A DNA stretch of 64,000 bases from Sipunculus nudus. Lineage: Eukaryota; Annelida; Sipuncula; Golfingiida; Sipunculidae. The DNA lies in contig CM049316.1 of the NCBI GenBank assembly GCA_026874595.1, forward strand, positions 37,827,195-37,891,194. The letters are read 5' to 3'. Shown here piece after piece: positions 34,839 through 48,700 of the stretch (positions are counted from its first letter, which is position 1; each line of letters opens with the position of its first letter). Both the position numbers and the translations under genes were made by a program. The notes beneath the pieces are model-generated. The model was not told the DNA's origin. It worked only from the letters and a program-made list of their open reading frames with translations, and made no database searches.

Positions 34839-37800
34839 AATGGGTGATAGATAAAAAAAATGTAGTTTGTGCTGCTAACAGCGAACTAAGCCTTTTGTTC
34901 GTGTGCCCCAATGTGCATGAAACATTCCTCAGGTTACAAGTGAATGATTTTAACGAACACCAACACACAGTTACAACATTTAGGCCTATAGTGTTAACGT
35001 TTAATGGCAGATACCGTTTCTGTATCGTAGCTTTCAATTTGACTCTCATACCTCTTTTGATGGTATTTTTACTGAAAACTTTCTTCAAATTTTAGCACAA
35101 AGTGGATAGGTATGTATATATGTTTACGTGTTTACATGAATGCATGTTAATGTTTATATGTTAACATATGTGCGATTTCGGGCTCATATGTACGTTTATA
35201 CATATATGAATGCTTATGTGCTTTATATACTCATGCGTATATGTAGATATATGTCCATTTTTGTTAAATATCTCTTAAAGCTAAGTGCCACTATTGCTAC
35301 TGCGCATCGCAGAAGCGCCGTTACAGGTGCACTTGCTATTAGGACGCGCTTAAACCCGGGCCTAGACTGAGAAACCCGGGCCTTAATAAACACATGAAAA
35401 AAGACCCTTACGTAATAGAAATGATCTTGAAACCAAGTTTATCATAAAGATTGGGGTATCCCTTCCCTATGAAATAAAAATTTAGCTGATTATTAGTATT
35501 TTAGTGGTAATGTATTATTCTTAATAAGGGTTAAAATGCCTATATATTTTGGCCGTCAGAAACCCCGGGCCCACAGAAAACGGCCATATCATACTTATTT
35601 TATGCGTATTCAACATTTTCACTAGTTGATTATAATAGAATGCACAGTACTCTAACCATAGACACCAGAAAGGTAACTAAAATTAGGAAAATCAAGCCGA
35701 TTCCTAACTAAACATATGGTCCGACAGACGGTCAATTTTCCCGCAATACGTCTCCGGGCCCAAATCCAAATGCGTTTACGCTCTATAACAGATTATTTTC
35801 ATTTTATGACTGGTTACGTTAGATTAGACAATCATATAACTGTGTACAAGATTTAAAACGTAAAATATTCTGAATTTCCAACGTTTATTACGGTTTTCGG
35901 GATGGTTCATAAAAGGTTAATGAACGTACCGTGTACCATGACCGGACCTAAATCGTCATGCATTATAGGGGGTCCAGAGGTCCAATTTTCAACATGGTCC
36001 GATTTAAATAGCCATAATGGTTACTCCCGTTACTGATCAAGGTGTTAAATTTTATTTAAAGTGGTTTAACCATAATCTTCAAATGAATTTAAATTTTATG
36101 TTTAAGGTATTTGTTAGGACAACAAATTAATGTAGCACTATATCATAGAATCGCTACTTTACTTAGTGAAAAAAAATAGGAAATAATTGGAGGTGGCGGA
36201 TCGATAATTAATTGCAACTGCTGCTTGATTAATTGCCCTCCACACAACCCTGTATACAATACCACTCCTGCTAATTCACTTATCTCAAGATTTCATGTCA
36301 TCATGCTAAGGGAAACAACTTATGCAATTTTTTTATATTCTTGAAATACAGAAACTAGTGCTTGACTGCTAAGATCTGTGGTGACCTCATATTTTTTAGT
36401 GGGTGATAATTTATCATATAGTATAAGTAATTCAAAGGCCGAAGTAAAATAAGAAATCAGTTCTATTTATTTGTAAATTTTACTTTATTCCTGCAGAGGA
36501 CAGATGTGTTCTGTTCAGTTTCGCCAGGTGTTTATTTTTATTATATGTGAATTTTTACAATATATTTTTCTGTTTTTATAATAAAATTTCTTTATTTCAT
36601 AAAAAAAAGATGTTGCTGGCTTCTTTTATCAATAGAAGTTTTCAAATTGCACTTTATTGCATTTCTGTAGCCTATCATATTCCTTAACTGATTTTTCTTC
36701 AGTCCATTATAAAATCCAGTTGACCACCGTCTTGTTTACTGGTCATATCTTACCAAAAAGCATGGTTACAACCCTTGATTTATTTGATTTCCAATATGAA
36801 TCAACTTCAAGCACAAAGGATAAAAGATTCAGTTGATTATCAGTTCCAGAAATGATAGGGGCACTTATCTTTAACTCTGAACTATTGATTGACCTTGAAT
36901 TCCACATGTTACATTTTGATGTATCTTTAATATTGGAGGAATTAAAGCAACTCGATCACCAACCCAAAATTTCCATTTTTAGTGTTGGCGCCTAATGACA
37001 GATGTCGCAGAGGACTAGCATTACACCCGAGGAAATACTGATTAAGGTAGAGGCAATCTAGATCATGTGTTTATTTTTTTACAAAGAATTCTCTTCCATT
37101 TTGACACACGGCTATGTGTTTTATCCTTTGTCGAGGCAAACTGAAATTATTGTAGAGCTAACCGGAGAATGGACAAACAACTCCTGTGTCGCTGTGTAGT
37201 ACGAGTAAGATCATTGCGTAGGTTGTGGTCTCTGATCTTTTCCATGTTATTCATAAATTTACCTTCTGGCGTTACTGTGTGGACCCACACCGATACACTG
37301 AGTAATCGCAAATGTTGAGATCATCACGATCAGACATTAAAAATCGTCCCTTGAATTTGTACCTTGAACTGTACTAGCACACTCCTTGCCAGTGCCTGTC
37401 GGCGCCAGATAAAAAAGCTGTCTAATAAATTTTACCCGTCAAACGGATGGAAAATGTACATATACTAGCCAGGTGCGATGGCTGCCTCAAATGAAGTAGT
37501 GAGAAAAAAAACATGATTAATGCCAATAACAAGTTCAAGGACCTCTCGATGTGGTCATGTTATCATGACAGATGTGAAAAATTAGGGTTCACTCCGGTAG
37601 CAAAGTCAAACACACTGGCAACTGTTACTGTTACCTCAGTTACTTTACCATCCACACACTGGTATAACAAACTTATATTTAACTAAATCCAAATCTGAAT
37701 CAAATTAGACCTAAATTAGATATTCTCAATTTTACCGGACCGGGATCCGATTATGATATTGGGTGAAAAAGAGGTTGGGGTAGCAAGCTTGTTTTAGCAG

Positions 37801-38145
37801 AGGCCTCATGAACATTGTGGTTGTCTTTTAATTCGCGAGGTTTTAAATTCACGATATTCGCGAAAAAGGAAGTTCCGAAAAGGGAGTAGTTTTATTTAAA
37901 TCATTAATGACTCAAAAATGCGACCACCCCTGAAATCACAATAACGGGGAAATTTCCTTTTCCAGTGCTCATATATAGCAAAAGAAAAACGACCGCAAAA
38001 CACATTAATAACATTTGTTTTTGTGTCAGTAGCTGCTTCAAGTAACTGCCAAAAAAAAAACGATACAGATTAAAGAGGAAAACCCTGCATTATGATTAAT
38101 TAGAGGCTGTGTGTGGCTAACCGTCCTTGGCTGTAAAACTAAGTA
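34839..38145. other. Intergenic DNA, no gene recognised
   Basis: AT-rich. Contains a degenerate TATATG/TTTACATG stretch (35100-35260) and fragments such as TTCGCGAGGTTTTAAATTC (37836) that recur near 40300. No exon-like frame with splice sites was found. Confidence 0.5.
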
Positions 38146-38454
38146 CAGTAGAGCGTCTTTTATCCGAACACCATTTTCCGAAAATCTAATTTTTATGCGA
38201 AACTGAAAACGGAGAACCGAAATTTTTAGCATTTATCAGAAATATACTGTACATCACCTACACTTAATATTGGAAAATGTAATTATTTTTCCCTCGCATT
38301 CTAAAAGGAATATTGGTATCATTACATTGCATCAATGCACCCATGTCTCATCAGTGTGCAAGTCAGCTTATGTACACATCCGGAATATCGGAAAACTAAA
38401 GAAATATTTGTTTAGGGATTCTCTTGAAACGGTCATTCATTCATTTTATTACGG

Positions 38455-39160
38455 CTAAGCTGGATTTTTGCAATTCACTCTGCAACATCTGTACAGTTGC
38501 AACGTATTCAAAACGTGGCAGCTAGAATTCTCACTGGGAAATCAAATTCGGAACACATTAAACCAGTTTGTATGCTCTTCGCTGGTTGCAAGTTGAGCAG
38601 CGAGTGAAAATATAAAGTTCTGACTCTAGTATATCAGTGTATCTATGGGCTTGCACCCTAGTATCTTCAGGAAATTTTGCAACCATACAATCCACAAGCG
38701 CGGATCCAGCAATTTTTCGAAGGAGGGGTCAACGAGTGTCATGCATAAAAATTGTCTGAAAAACGATCGATGGTTAAGAGCGGGGGCGGGGGGTGTCTCA
38801 ACCCCCAAAACTCCCCGTCATGCATTAGATTTGTCCAGAATAAAAGGTTGTTGGTTGAGAGCAAGAGGGGGGGGGGGGGGTCAAGACATAAACCCCCCCA
38901 CCCACCCACCCACCCCCACCCCTGGATCCGCACCTGATCCATGCAGAGCACTGCGTTCTGCTGACCAAAATTTATTGAAAGTACCTTTCACAGATCATCT
39001 CGAGTGCATAGTGGTGCCTTCAACGTTGCAGGACCTAAAACGGGGAATGATCTCCGAGTGTACGTGAGGTCTCTGTCCAGTTACTCTTTGTTTAAGAATC
39101 ATTTGAAAACATTATTCATTAATTATTTAAGTACATAACGACTTTTATTGTGTATACAAA
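38455..39160 (+). pseudogene. Decayed LINE reverse-transcriptase 3' end
   Basis: Part 1 (about 38455-38697) reads LDFCNS, QRIQNVAARILTG, SEHIKPV and then YKVLTLVYQCIYGLAP across stops and frameshifts. Part 2 (about 38940-39145) reads ALRSADQNLLKVPF, then KTWN-like and VRSLSSYSLFKNHLKT. These match the conserved C-terminal end of CR1/Jockey-type LINE polymerases (…RVQNAAARL…, …YKALHGLAPxYL, …LRSxD…). The two parts are split by the GGATCC element at 38700-38938. Clearly inactive. Confidence 0.8.
38700..38938. mobile_element. GGATCC-family element nested in LINE
   Basis: Bounded by GCGGATCCAGC and CCTGGATCCGC, with G and C runs inside (38868-38920). Its insertion splits the LINE reading frame, so it is younger than the LINE fragment. 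Confidence 0.65.
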
Positions 39161-39659
39161 TATCTTTTATCTTAAGTGATAGGCATACACTTGTGTATTT
39201 GTTATGATGTTTATTCAAATCATTTGTACAGCGTTTTGGAGCACTCTGTGTATTTTAAGCTATATAAAAATAATTTATTATTATTATTATATTAAAGAAA
39301 TTTTGATTTTTCATTGCCAATCTGCAATAATAACAATTAATTATACATGATAAATTGATTAAATTGATTGAAAACTTAAAAAAATAGTGTCGCCAACTTT
39401 ATATTTTGACTAGCTACATACATTTTTTACATACATCTCTGATAATGTAAAAGGTGCGGAATCGTTTTCCCAAACAAAAACCCTATCCCATAGTTTTTTT
39501 TCGGATAAAGGACGCTCTACTGTACATGTACTGGTGTCTCTTATAATAATCGATGTAATTGCCAAAGGTTATTCGCCTGTGTGATGACCGCCTTATAACG
39601 GGTATTAAAGCTCACTTTTGTTCGATCCTCATTGGTCGAATCATCGATATGGTAAATCC

Positions 39660-40345
39660 TATATATATATACCTCATGTCACTTTATGCCACTGAGATGA
39701 TAAGAGCATATGATAAACGCATATGATAAGAGCCTATGATAAGAGCTTATGTTATGAGTTTTTGTTCATTGCCAGGTTACAGGTCCTATTGCAGGCAATA
39801 TATTATTTCGCCCTGACCCTTGACCTTTATCATGTCACTTCCTTGCACTTCACCGATGACCTTCTAACCTTAGCCGATCGCGGATTAGCGATGTTGTGTG
39901 TTAATACTTGTTGTCCTTTTATGTTTTATATGATAAAAACAGAGGCTGGAATCGTATAGGCTGGAAGCCCTTTTTTGGAAACCTAAGAATCAACCGTCTT
40001 CTGTGGTTTAGGGGTAGAGCATAGGACTCCAAACCGGGAGAGCGTTGGTTCAAATCTCAGTCGAAAAGCGGTGAGATTTTTCACGGTCGATCCCCAACAA
40101 GGTTTAGCGCTTTGAAGACTTCATAGGAAGGTTGTGCCTTATAGCCGTGTATTACTCACAAACCAATGCGTCTCTGGAGGTTTCTTGGCGTTATGATCTA
40201 GCAAGGGGGATGAATGCACAGCAAGAACCCATAGATGCGGTAGACACAGCGGATATTGTGATTGCCTTTTCATTCGTGATGGTTTTAATTTTGTAACATA
40301 ATCGCGAATATTAAACCCTCGGGAATAAGATGCCCATCAACTAAG
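39660..40345. repeat. Dispersed repeat with tRNA-like SINE head, copy 1
   Basis: Matches 56590-57200 in the same direction: GAGCTTATGTTATGAGTTTTT, TGACCCTTGACCTTTAT, then a tRNA-like head at about 40000-40062 (TGTGGTTTAGGGGTAGAGC, GACTCCAAACCG, GGTTCAAATCTC) and GCGGTGAGATTTTTCACGGT. The CCA in the anticodon position suggests a tRNA-Trp-derived SINE; arms pair imperfectly. Confidence 0.65.
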
Positions 40346-40679
40346 GTGAATATGAGGGGATGATGCATCTGCACAACAGATTACGTCTTATACCTATGGA
40401 AACAAACTATAGTCACAACCTAATCTGTGCATGGCATCCAAACTGCCATTGTTAAATATGCGGTTATCACACGAGATATATCGATTGTGACACTGTCAAA
40501 GTAGTAATTTAAAGGACTGAACCAGAAATGACTGAGGTATTGTGGGATTAATTCTAAATTTAAAATCAACACAAATACTGCCGTAATTAGATTTTATAGG
40601 TCCTTATGCAATCCCGAAAATGAAAACCTCGCAAAATTTTAAAACGGAAGAAATCACAAAATTTCAGCCACAGTAAAAC

Positions 40680-41440
40680 AAGGGCACCGCAAATGAATGG
40701 TGCTTTAAACGCACGTTGCATATGTTGCCACCCCTGACTTCATTAAATATGCGTGAATTTGCTGAGGATGTAATTCAGTTGTTAAATTGTATTGGTTAAT
40801 AATCATCATGGGTCATATGAAAATCCATCAGATTTTTGGTAAGTCTGGGTCGTGCCACAAAAGTGTTGTGCGCTCTGACCTCATTAAATATGCATCGATT
40901 ATGCTGGCAATAGATATTTTAATGATTAATATTTCTATAGAGTGTTATCAAAATAAATTAAATTTCTTGAACGTTATCGCGGCGACATCATGAATTGGCC
41001 TGTACGAAGCAGTCTGGTGACCTCTGACCTCTTTAAATATGCGTGAATTTTGCTAAGAATTTAATTTAAGTGAGAACGTCTATTGGTTAATATGTAAAAT
41101 GAGTTTCATGAAAATCCACAGGATTTTCGGTAAGTCACCAGGGTGCCTCCAAAGTGCAATTACCTCTGATCTCATTGAATATGCATGGATTTTGCTGGAA
41201 ATAAAACTTAGACGAGATATTTTATTGATTCAAATTTATGTTGAGAATGATTAAAATCCATTATTTTTCTCATACGTTCTTGTTGACACCACAAAGAAGC
41301 CTAGGGACCTCTGACCTTATTGAACATGCGTGGATCCTGCCCATAATCGAACTTGGGTGAGATAATCTATTCGTAAGTAGTTACGGTGAGTTCCGTGAAA
41401 ATTCATTAATGCCCCGGAAAGTTAGCGGGACGACGCTAAA
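40680..41440. repeat. ~144 bp diverged tandem repeat
   Basis: Five units with cores GACCTCATTAAATATGCGTG followed by AATTTTGCTG, at 40736, 40878, 41026, 41169 and 41312, each followed by TGGTTAAT and ATGAAAATCCATxxGATTTT. Intergenic; no gene. Confidence 0.8.
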
Positions 41441-41532
41441 AGTTAACGGACGGACGGACGATGGGTACACTATATTATGTTTCGAATAGACGAACGTATA
41501 AAAAATAACATGATATGAAGCGGAATATCTGG

Positions 41533-41943
41533 GACACCTATTACTTTGCCTATCTTTACCTTAACGTACCTGGCACCTCGGTCATCGACCGCTCTTGGCC
41601 TGAACCCTGTTCCATATTTTCAGCTGATGTCAGCTCGCTACTCTTTTTTTCTGCACTCACGTTCATGTAACATTTTGATATATGACCATTTATCTTTGCA
41701 TGTTATCACGCAGAATGAACTCCGTCATAAAAGGCGCTGCAGGGGGACAGTCCAAGTAAAACGAAGTACAGCAAGTGATGGTCCCTGAAAGATTCAATGC
41801 TGAATTGAAAAATTCAGCAGCCAATTTATTTTTCAGTGTTTGTTGCTTTAACCTTTTGAAAATTATACTATGCATGGATTTCTATTAGTCAGTTAAGTGT
41901 CCGAATCTGTCATATGTTTTTGCTGTAATGGATATAAAAAATC

Positions 41944-42010
<67 letters not shown>

Positions 42011-42560
42011 ACTCACGCCACATCCAAAACAAGGTAAAGAAACAAGAAAGAAGAAACGCAAAAGAAACACCGGCTGGGACCTTGAATATATTGATTTGTT
42101 GAGGTATGGCTTCAAGGTGGACCATGTTTACATTTTGACTCACTGGACGGGCTTGTTTCAACTTGTGAGTAAGCAAACAGAAGTAAATATTTTACAATTA
42201 AATGTTGGCTGATACCATAATATTTTATTAGGAAAACACTAAATTCCATGTACTTTTATGATACATGCATGGTTGGTGAATATGTCATGTTTAACGGGCA
42301 CTGGGTATTTGTTTTTTATGACGGTGTTTCACACATACTCTCTCATGCATTCTTTCTGTATGTTGTCATGTTGTCGTCGGACATGACGCTGAATTGGTCG
42401 TGTCTAGCTGATTAGAGTCTAATTTGCTTCGGTCTTTTTTACCAATTAATAAAATCTCCCCTTTGATGTACCATTTTCATAAGTGGCCAGTAGAAGGAAT
42501 TTTATCTTTGATAGAAAAACGCGTCAAGAATGATTTACGTGATCTGTTGTTATTAGGTTC
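41533..42560. repeat. ~1 kb duplicated block, copy 1
   Basis: Aligns with 43632-44640 in the same direction: ACCTATTACTTT, CTCTTGGCCTGAAC, TATTTTCAGCTGAT, ATGGATAT(A/G)AAAAATCATTTCATATA, (AT)n at 41949-42008, AAACACCGGCTxGGACCTTG, GACGGGCTTGTTTCAACTTG. Visibly more diverged than the duplication at the left edge of the window. Confidence 0.85.
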
Positions 42561-42763
42561 CGTAACACAGCATATAAATGCATAAGGTTACCTCCACAAA
42601 AGAAAATAATAAAACAAAGAACGAGATTCGAGTCCATTATCCAGTCTAATCGAGGGAATGTAGACATCAGTTTCGCCACCTTATCATCAAAGGGGATATG
42701 GTTCATTGAGGTAGGTTTGAGCAACGTTTTGTTAACCTTAAAGAACATTGAAATATCTCATAT

Positions 42764-42814
<51 letters not shown>

Positions 42815-43631
42815 CTTTATCGCCGTAATACTCTGCTATATATATATACTCATGTGATGGGTTTCGTGTTCCCTTACATGTATATAATTACTTTCATTTT
42901 ACATGCATGTATTCATAATTGGTGATTAAAAACTTCTTTAAAACAACCTTTTTTAATTTAATTTAACATCGTACACAGTCATATGGAAGACTGCCCCGCA
43001 ATTTAAAAATACTGATCAAATTATACATCAAATATAAAGGCGTGGAATCTTTATGCCTGGAGTTCTGACCAATGTAGGAATTTCACAAATACGACCGTGT
43101 CCAAATAAGGACCAAGGATACCCGTGAACGTAAGAGGTGCCTTCCCTGTTCTCAGCATATCTCAAAAGTTATTCATAGATTTTAATAGCAAAACATTACA
43201 GGAGGGTGGAACAAGGGAAAAGTGATTGAATTTATCAGTTTTGCTATGAAGATGTTGAACGAAAAAACACACGAAACAGCAGGCAAATAGGGGGCGAATA
43301 TTTATGGAATCTACCAATCTACCGATTCGTTCCAAAATTGTTTTTTTTTTCCTTTATTGGCCTTTGGCTTATTGTTCCACAAATTTTCATCGGAATCCTA
43401 CCAGATCTATTTAAGATATGGTCGGACACAAACTCATATACACACGCAAAAACACTACCTATCACATAAACCTTCCCCCTTTGTTGGATGAATGCGGTAT
43501 ATCTATTAATACAAAGTGAAACCGGGCATGATTTATGTGGCAAAAAAATGACCGGCGCTGATGTATGTATGTCTTTACCTTGACACTGTAAATCATTTAC
43601 AGTGAAAGAGATACCGATACAGGAGAAACTG
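42561..43631. other. Intergenic spacer, no gene recognised
   Basis: Between the two ~1 kb blocks; contains an (AT)n run at 42766-42812. Nothing else recognised. Confidence 0.5.
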
Positions 43632-44064
43632 GGGCACCTATTACTTTACCTTTCTATACCTTTACGTACCTGACACCTTGGTCATTGACTGCTCTTGGCC
43701 TGAACTCTGTGCTATATTTTCAGCTGATCTCAGCTCGCTACCCCTTTTTTCTGCACTCCCGTTCATGTAACATTTTGATATATGACCATTGACCTTTGCA
43801 TTTTACCAGAGAGTGCTCTTTTACAACAGACGCTGCAGGTTGACATTCAATGTGAAACGAAGTACAGCAAGAGTTAGCCCCTAATAGATTCAATGCTGGA
43901 TTGAAAAAATTAAGAAGCCAATTTAAGTTTTAATGTTTGTTGCTTTAACATTTAAAAATGATACTAACCATGGATTTCCATCAGTAAGCGAAGTGTCCGA
44001 ATCTGACTTTGTTCCTGTAATGGATATGAAAAATCATTTCATATATAAAAAACATGTATATAAA

Positions 44065-44102
<38 letters not shown>

Positions 44103-44640
44103 ATGAAAGAAGAAACACAAAAAGAAACACCGGCTTGGACCTTGAATATATTGATTTGTTAAAGTATGGCTTCAAGGTGACGTGCACCATGTTTATATTT
44201 TGCACCACTGGACGGGCTTGTTTCAACTTGTGAATAAGCAAACAGAAGTAAATATTTTACATTTAATTACTGGCAGATACCATGATATTTTAATAAGAAA
44301 ACACTAAATTCCATGTACATTCCATGTATGATACTTAATTGCATGGTATGTGAATATGTCATGCTTAACCGGCACTTGTAATTTGTTTAATGACGGTGAT
44401 TTACGACCTGAATTGGTCGAGACTAGCTGATTAGAGTCTTGCTCCGGTTTATTGACCACCACAAATCCCTCATATGAAGTACCAGTCAACCATCAATTTC
44501 ACGAGTGGCCAGTATTCATGTTGGAAAATCTTCATGAGTTCAAAGAAAGGTTCACTGGTTGTGGGTCACTTTGGCCTACGTGACTGACATTCAGGTACAG
44601 CAAGGAATTTCATCTTTGGTAAGTAAACACGCCAATAATG
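43632..44640. repeat. ~1 kb duplicated block, copy 2
   Basis: Partner of 41533-42560, about 2.1 kb downstream, with its own (AT)n at 44067-44098 and several indels. No coding frame is conserved between the two copies. Confidence 0.85.
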
Positions 44641-45789
44641 AATTTTATCTACTTCTTATTCTGGCGTGATAAGTCACACAGGAAGTTATTCCAGAAAAAA
44701 AACAGAATGTTATACGTCACTAAGGCATTAATGCAAGCAAACATCCGCACACACTTACGCACCCTTCTCTTTAACACGTACACAGACTCGAATGATAGTA
44801 ATGTACGTGGTAGAGCAAACACTTTCCAGATATTGTTTAACACTGTACTCGCATAATACATTGCACAAATAACCAAACCACATCTTGGAAATACAACTCT
44901 TTAATGTAGCATGTACGCTTCAAATAATTTTAAAATATAATAAATCACTAAAGATTCTGGAATTTAACTTAAAAACAAATATCCCTAAGCAAATGTTTAG
45001 AAGATATAATGCCTCAAAGATATGAATAGGTTTTCTCCCTTGTGCCAATTGAACCTACTGGTTTCCTTATCTAACTGAAATCACTGAGAGCGAAGACATG
45101 GTCCGTAAACGGGATTTGACCCAGAGCTAGATCAGTTTCAAACTTCAGCCCATCCGCCTCAAAACTGAACGGCCTCGCTGTCGTCACTACGTAGCGTGTA
45201 TGATGACGTCACCATGAGGACTTTGTCCTGTTTGCATGTCATAATAGTATCTCCTAGGTCATGAATAAATTTAGTCGAATAAATTTTGATAAAGTGCGGG
45301 CAATAATAGACATAACGTTATTATGGTTGGGTAAGCATTAGGTTCCGCCCAGAAAATTATGCTTGTAAATGTGATGCATATGTGTACATTCTTGCTGGTG
45401 AAATAAAAGCTTACTTTAAATAAAACAAAGTTGTCTGGGTGGAATTATAAACAGGTCTCACAGTGGAACAATAGCCCCTGTCAAATTTAAGCCTTACCTT
45501 TGTTTTGATAAGACTCTTTCCTTAGCCTGTCAAATGATAAATTTCAGTTATTGATTTTTAGCAAAATTCACTTATAACCAAAAAATATGCACATATCATA
45601 TTAAAATTCGAAAAATATTAGTTCCTGTGATCCATTTTAGAACATCTTTAAGACCTTTGACTTTGATATTTAACACAGACAGACATCATATGAACGAAGT
45701 TCTTACACTGCCTAACCATTTTGACTGTCTCTATATCTTCTAACGGCAATGCCTTCTTCTTTCTTGTTAAAAAATCTATGGAGCCGGTT
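44641..45789. other. Downstream flank of gene C
   Basis: AT-rich 3' flank and probable 3' UTR of gene C. No clear minus-strand AATAAA close to the stop was found. No other gene seen. Confidence 0.5.
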
Positions 45790-48700
45790 TTAAAACCTGA
45801 ACGAGGTCCCTGCCACGGTGACGGTCTCTCCAGTGATGTAACTGGCATCTTCCGAGGCGAGGAACACAGCAGCACTGGCACACTCTTTTGGATCGCCAAG
45901 TCTGAAATTTTAAGATAAGATATATTTTATTTACAACGAGGAATCTGGGTATCAAACAACTGACATATGATACAATTGAGACAAAATAATACATAACATT
46001 AACCACTAGAAAATAAATAATAATTTATACATAAACACATGCTTATTGAACAAACACACTGCACTGGGCCCTGTCCCTGACAACTTCCTCAATACCATTT
46101 GACTATTCACACATTCGGAGTCTTCCTAGACTGTGAAAATAGTATGTTCTGCAAAGTTTTCTTTTTCTGTCTAATCTCACTTTATGATAACTAAACTAAA
46201 CCTATTCCAACAGCAAATAATACTGAAGGAACAAAGTCATATAAGTCAACAGAAACTGTTATAGCACGGGGCACGGTGGTTCAGATTTAGAATAGTCCAA
46301 TAAAAAACACAGGGAAGATCCATATTACATAGGGTGACTATAGAATGACCAAAGCTGGATTCACTTAATATTCTTATGATGACGTGGAGTTCATAAGTTG
46401 TTTTTTAGGGATCAAGTCAACAAGAGTATGTCTGTCTGTGAGTCAGATTGGATCCCGCAGAAACTGTAGTTTGGTGAACATACGAGAATTTTATTACGAG
46501 ACATTATTATTGTGACAACATGGGATTCTGCAGTTAGATCTGAATTATAGGGTACAAGCAATCACATAGGAAAGAGAGAAGAACAAGTGAAAGGAGAAAA
46601 AAAAGGATAAGAGAAACAATCGAGCAAAAAATGCGGCATTGAGCAAACCTTAAAGTCAGCTATTCACCCCCCCCCCCCTTTTTTTCTATAGAATTTATGT
46701 GATTTCTGGCTTACTCTGCTTATGTATTTAAATATCTCTAGGTAATCCCTGTCATTCCTATTTGGATAGATGTATAGGCGTGTTTACCTATAAGTATTTA
46801 GTAAACACAGCAGTGCAAAATCGACATGTCCCCAGGTGTACATGTTGAATGTGTTTTGATTATTTTGTTTACGTAACAAGCTCATTTAAGCTCGTACCAG
46901 ATGCGTTTTTTACACTTCATCTAACAATCCATGTTAATTAACATGTATTAACGGGAAAACCAGAAATCACATAAATCCTATAGAAAAGGTACTGAACAGC
47001 TGGTTATAAGTGCCCTCTTCTGTCAGATGTACGTACCTGTTAATCGGAACTCCAGCTAGAACCTGTTCCATCATACTTTTTTCTTTCCATAACTAAAATG
47101 GGGAAAACATAAAAATCTGTTTACTTTGAGACTATGATATGTGATATAAACATCAGATGAGGACTAATGAAAATGTTTAAATGTAAACTTGTCAAGGGAG
47201 ATATGTTCATATATATCTACTTCAATGTCCGGTTAGAATTATCAGTCATTAAACTATACAAGCACGACTATAGAACTTTTGTATACATGTTGATGTGCAT
47301 TTTGCTCCGCAAAAATATATTGTTTGGACGATCGTTCTGTATAATAAGTATATGTATAATATTTTCAAATGTATACATATAACATCCACTTAATTTGATA
47401 ACTTTATATATCACTGAGGAGCCGAACAATGAGCAATAAACATACCCACACAATGTGGGTTTACATAATATATACATGATTATATATGATTTTATTATAT
47501 ATATATTATATATATTATATATATTATATATATATATATATAAGACAAATCATGGTTCACTGAAATTAAAATTCGTTTACTTAACTTTACTCCATAACCA
47601 ACTGCAAAACCCAAAAGTTTTGCATAACTCACTGGGATACTGAAATTGACTTTTGGGTATCCACTGAGAGATGGTTTACGCAGATTTGTCATTGTTCACC
47701 CTAGGATGAGACTTTATACTTACAACACTCCCGAAGTTAGTTTTGATAAGTCCTGCCGCTATACAGTTCACTCTGATGTTGCTCTCTCCCAGGTGTGGAG
47801 CCATGGCTTTCACAAGGCTGAAGTGGGCGGCCTTACTCACGCAGTACGGCCCTATATTCTGTAACAAAAATTGTCATCACTAAAAGAACACTGTGTAACG
47901 TAGGTCAGTGATAAATTAGTTTACCTATAAAGCGAATTAAGTTTTTACTTACTGCTGAATAAGTTTGCAATTATAAATGTAACTTAGTCATCATCATTTA
48001 AGTTATTTACGACTGGTAAGATGAAACAAGATGTAATCATTTGAATTTCTTTTAGGCCAAAAAAAATAAAAGGTACGGTTCTCAGGCACCGCCCGCGTCA
48101 ATTTTAACCCCCCGCATCAAAAATTTTTATTTTGATTTTTATCTTTCCAGAAGATAAATAATACAATTTATGTAGTATTTAGCAAAATATTTGTAATTTT
48201 CATGGTTTTTCCTGATTATTTGACATTTTTATCGAAACATCCAAAAAAAGGTCAAAAATAAAATACCGCCCGCCCGCACTGATTTCTAAAAAAAAGTGCC
48301 TGAGAACCATACCTTATTTTTTTTTTGGCCTTAAAACAAAATTCTGGACTCACCGTCTGCTCAGCAGGCCTGTAAGCTGCAGCTGACGATATCAGAACAA
48401 TAGACCCACCCCTAAAACAAATAAAAAACACAGTTGAGCAATCAGACTGCAATGCTGCCTGTTTCAGTGTTATTTCAGTGTTATTCCTGATGTGTGGGTT
48501 ATTTCCGTTTAATTCATGGGTATTTATTTTAAAGAGGTAATGTCTGTACTGTGTCTGCGTTGCGCGGATATGAAAGGATTTTTTCTAGCGGTGTGAGGAT
48601 ATAACGAAATTCTTAGGTGTGCGGATATGACATGATTCTTAGTAGCGGTGTGAGGATATAACCAGACTTTTAGTAGAGGCGTGCGGATATGAAAAGGATT

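Larger units (their letters stand above)
38146..39522. mobile_element. pogo/Tigger-like TIR element, disrupted
   Basis: Left end CAGTAGAGCGTCTTTTATCC and right end GGATAAAGGACGCTCTACTG are inverted repeats, flanked by TA on both sides (38144-38145, 39523-39524). TA duplication and CAGTAGAxxxTCxxTTATCCGAA ends are typical of pogo/Tigger elements. The interior is a LINE fragment and another nested element, not a transposase. Confidence 0.75.
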
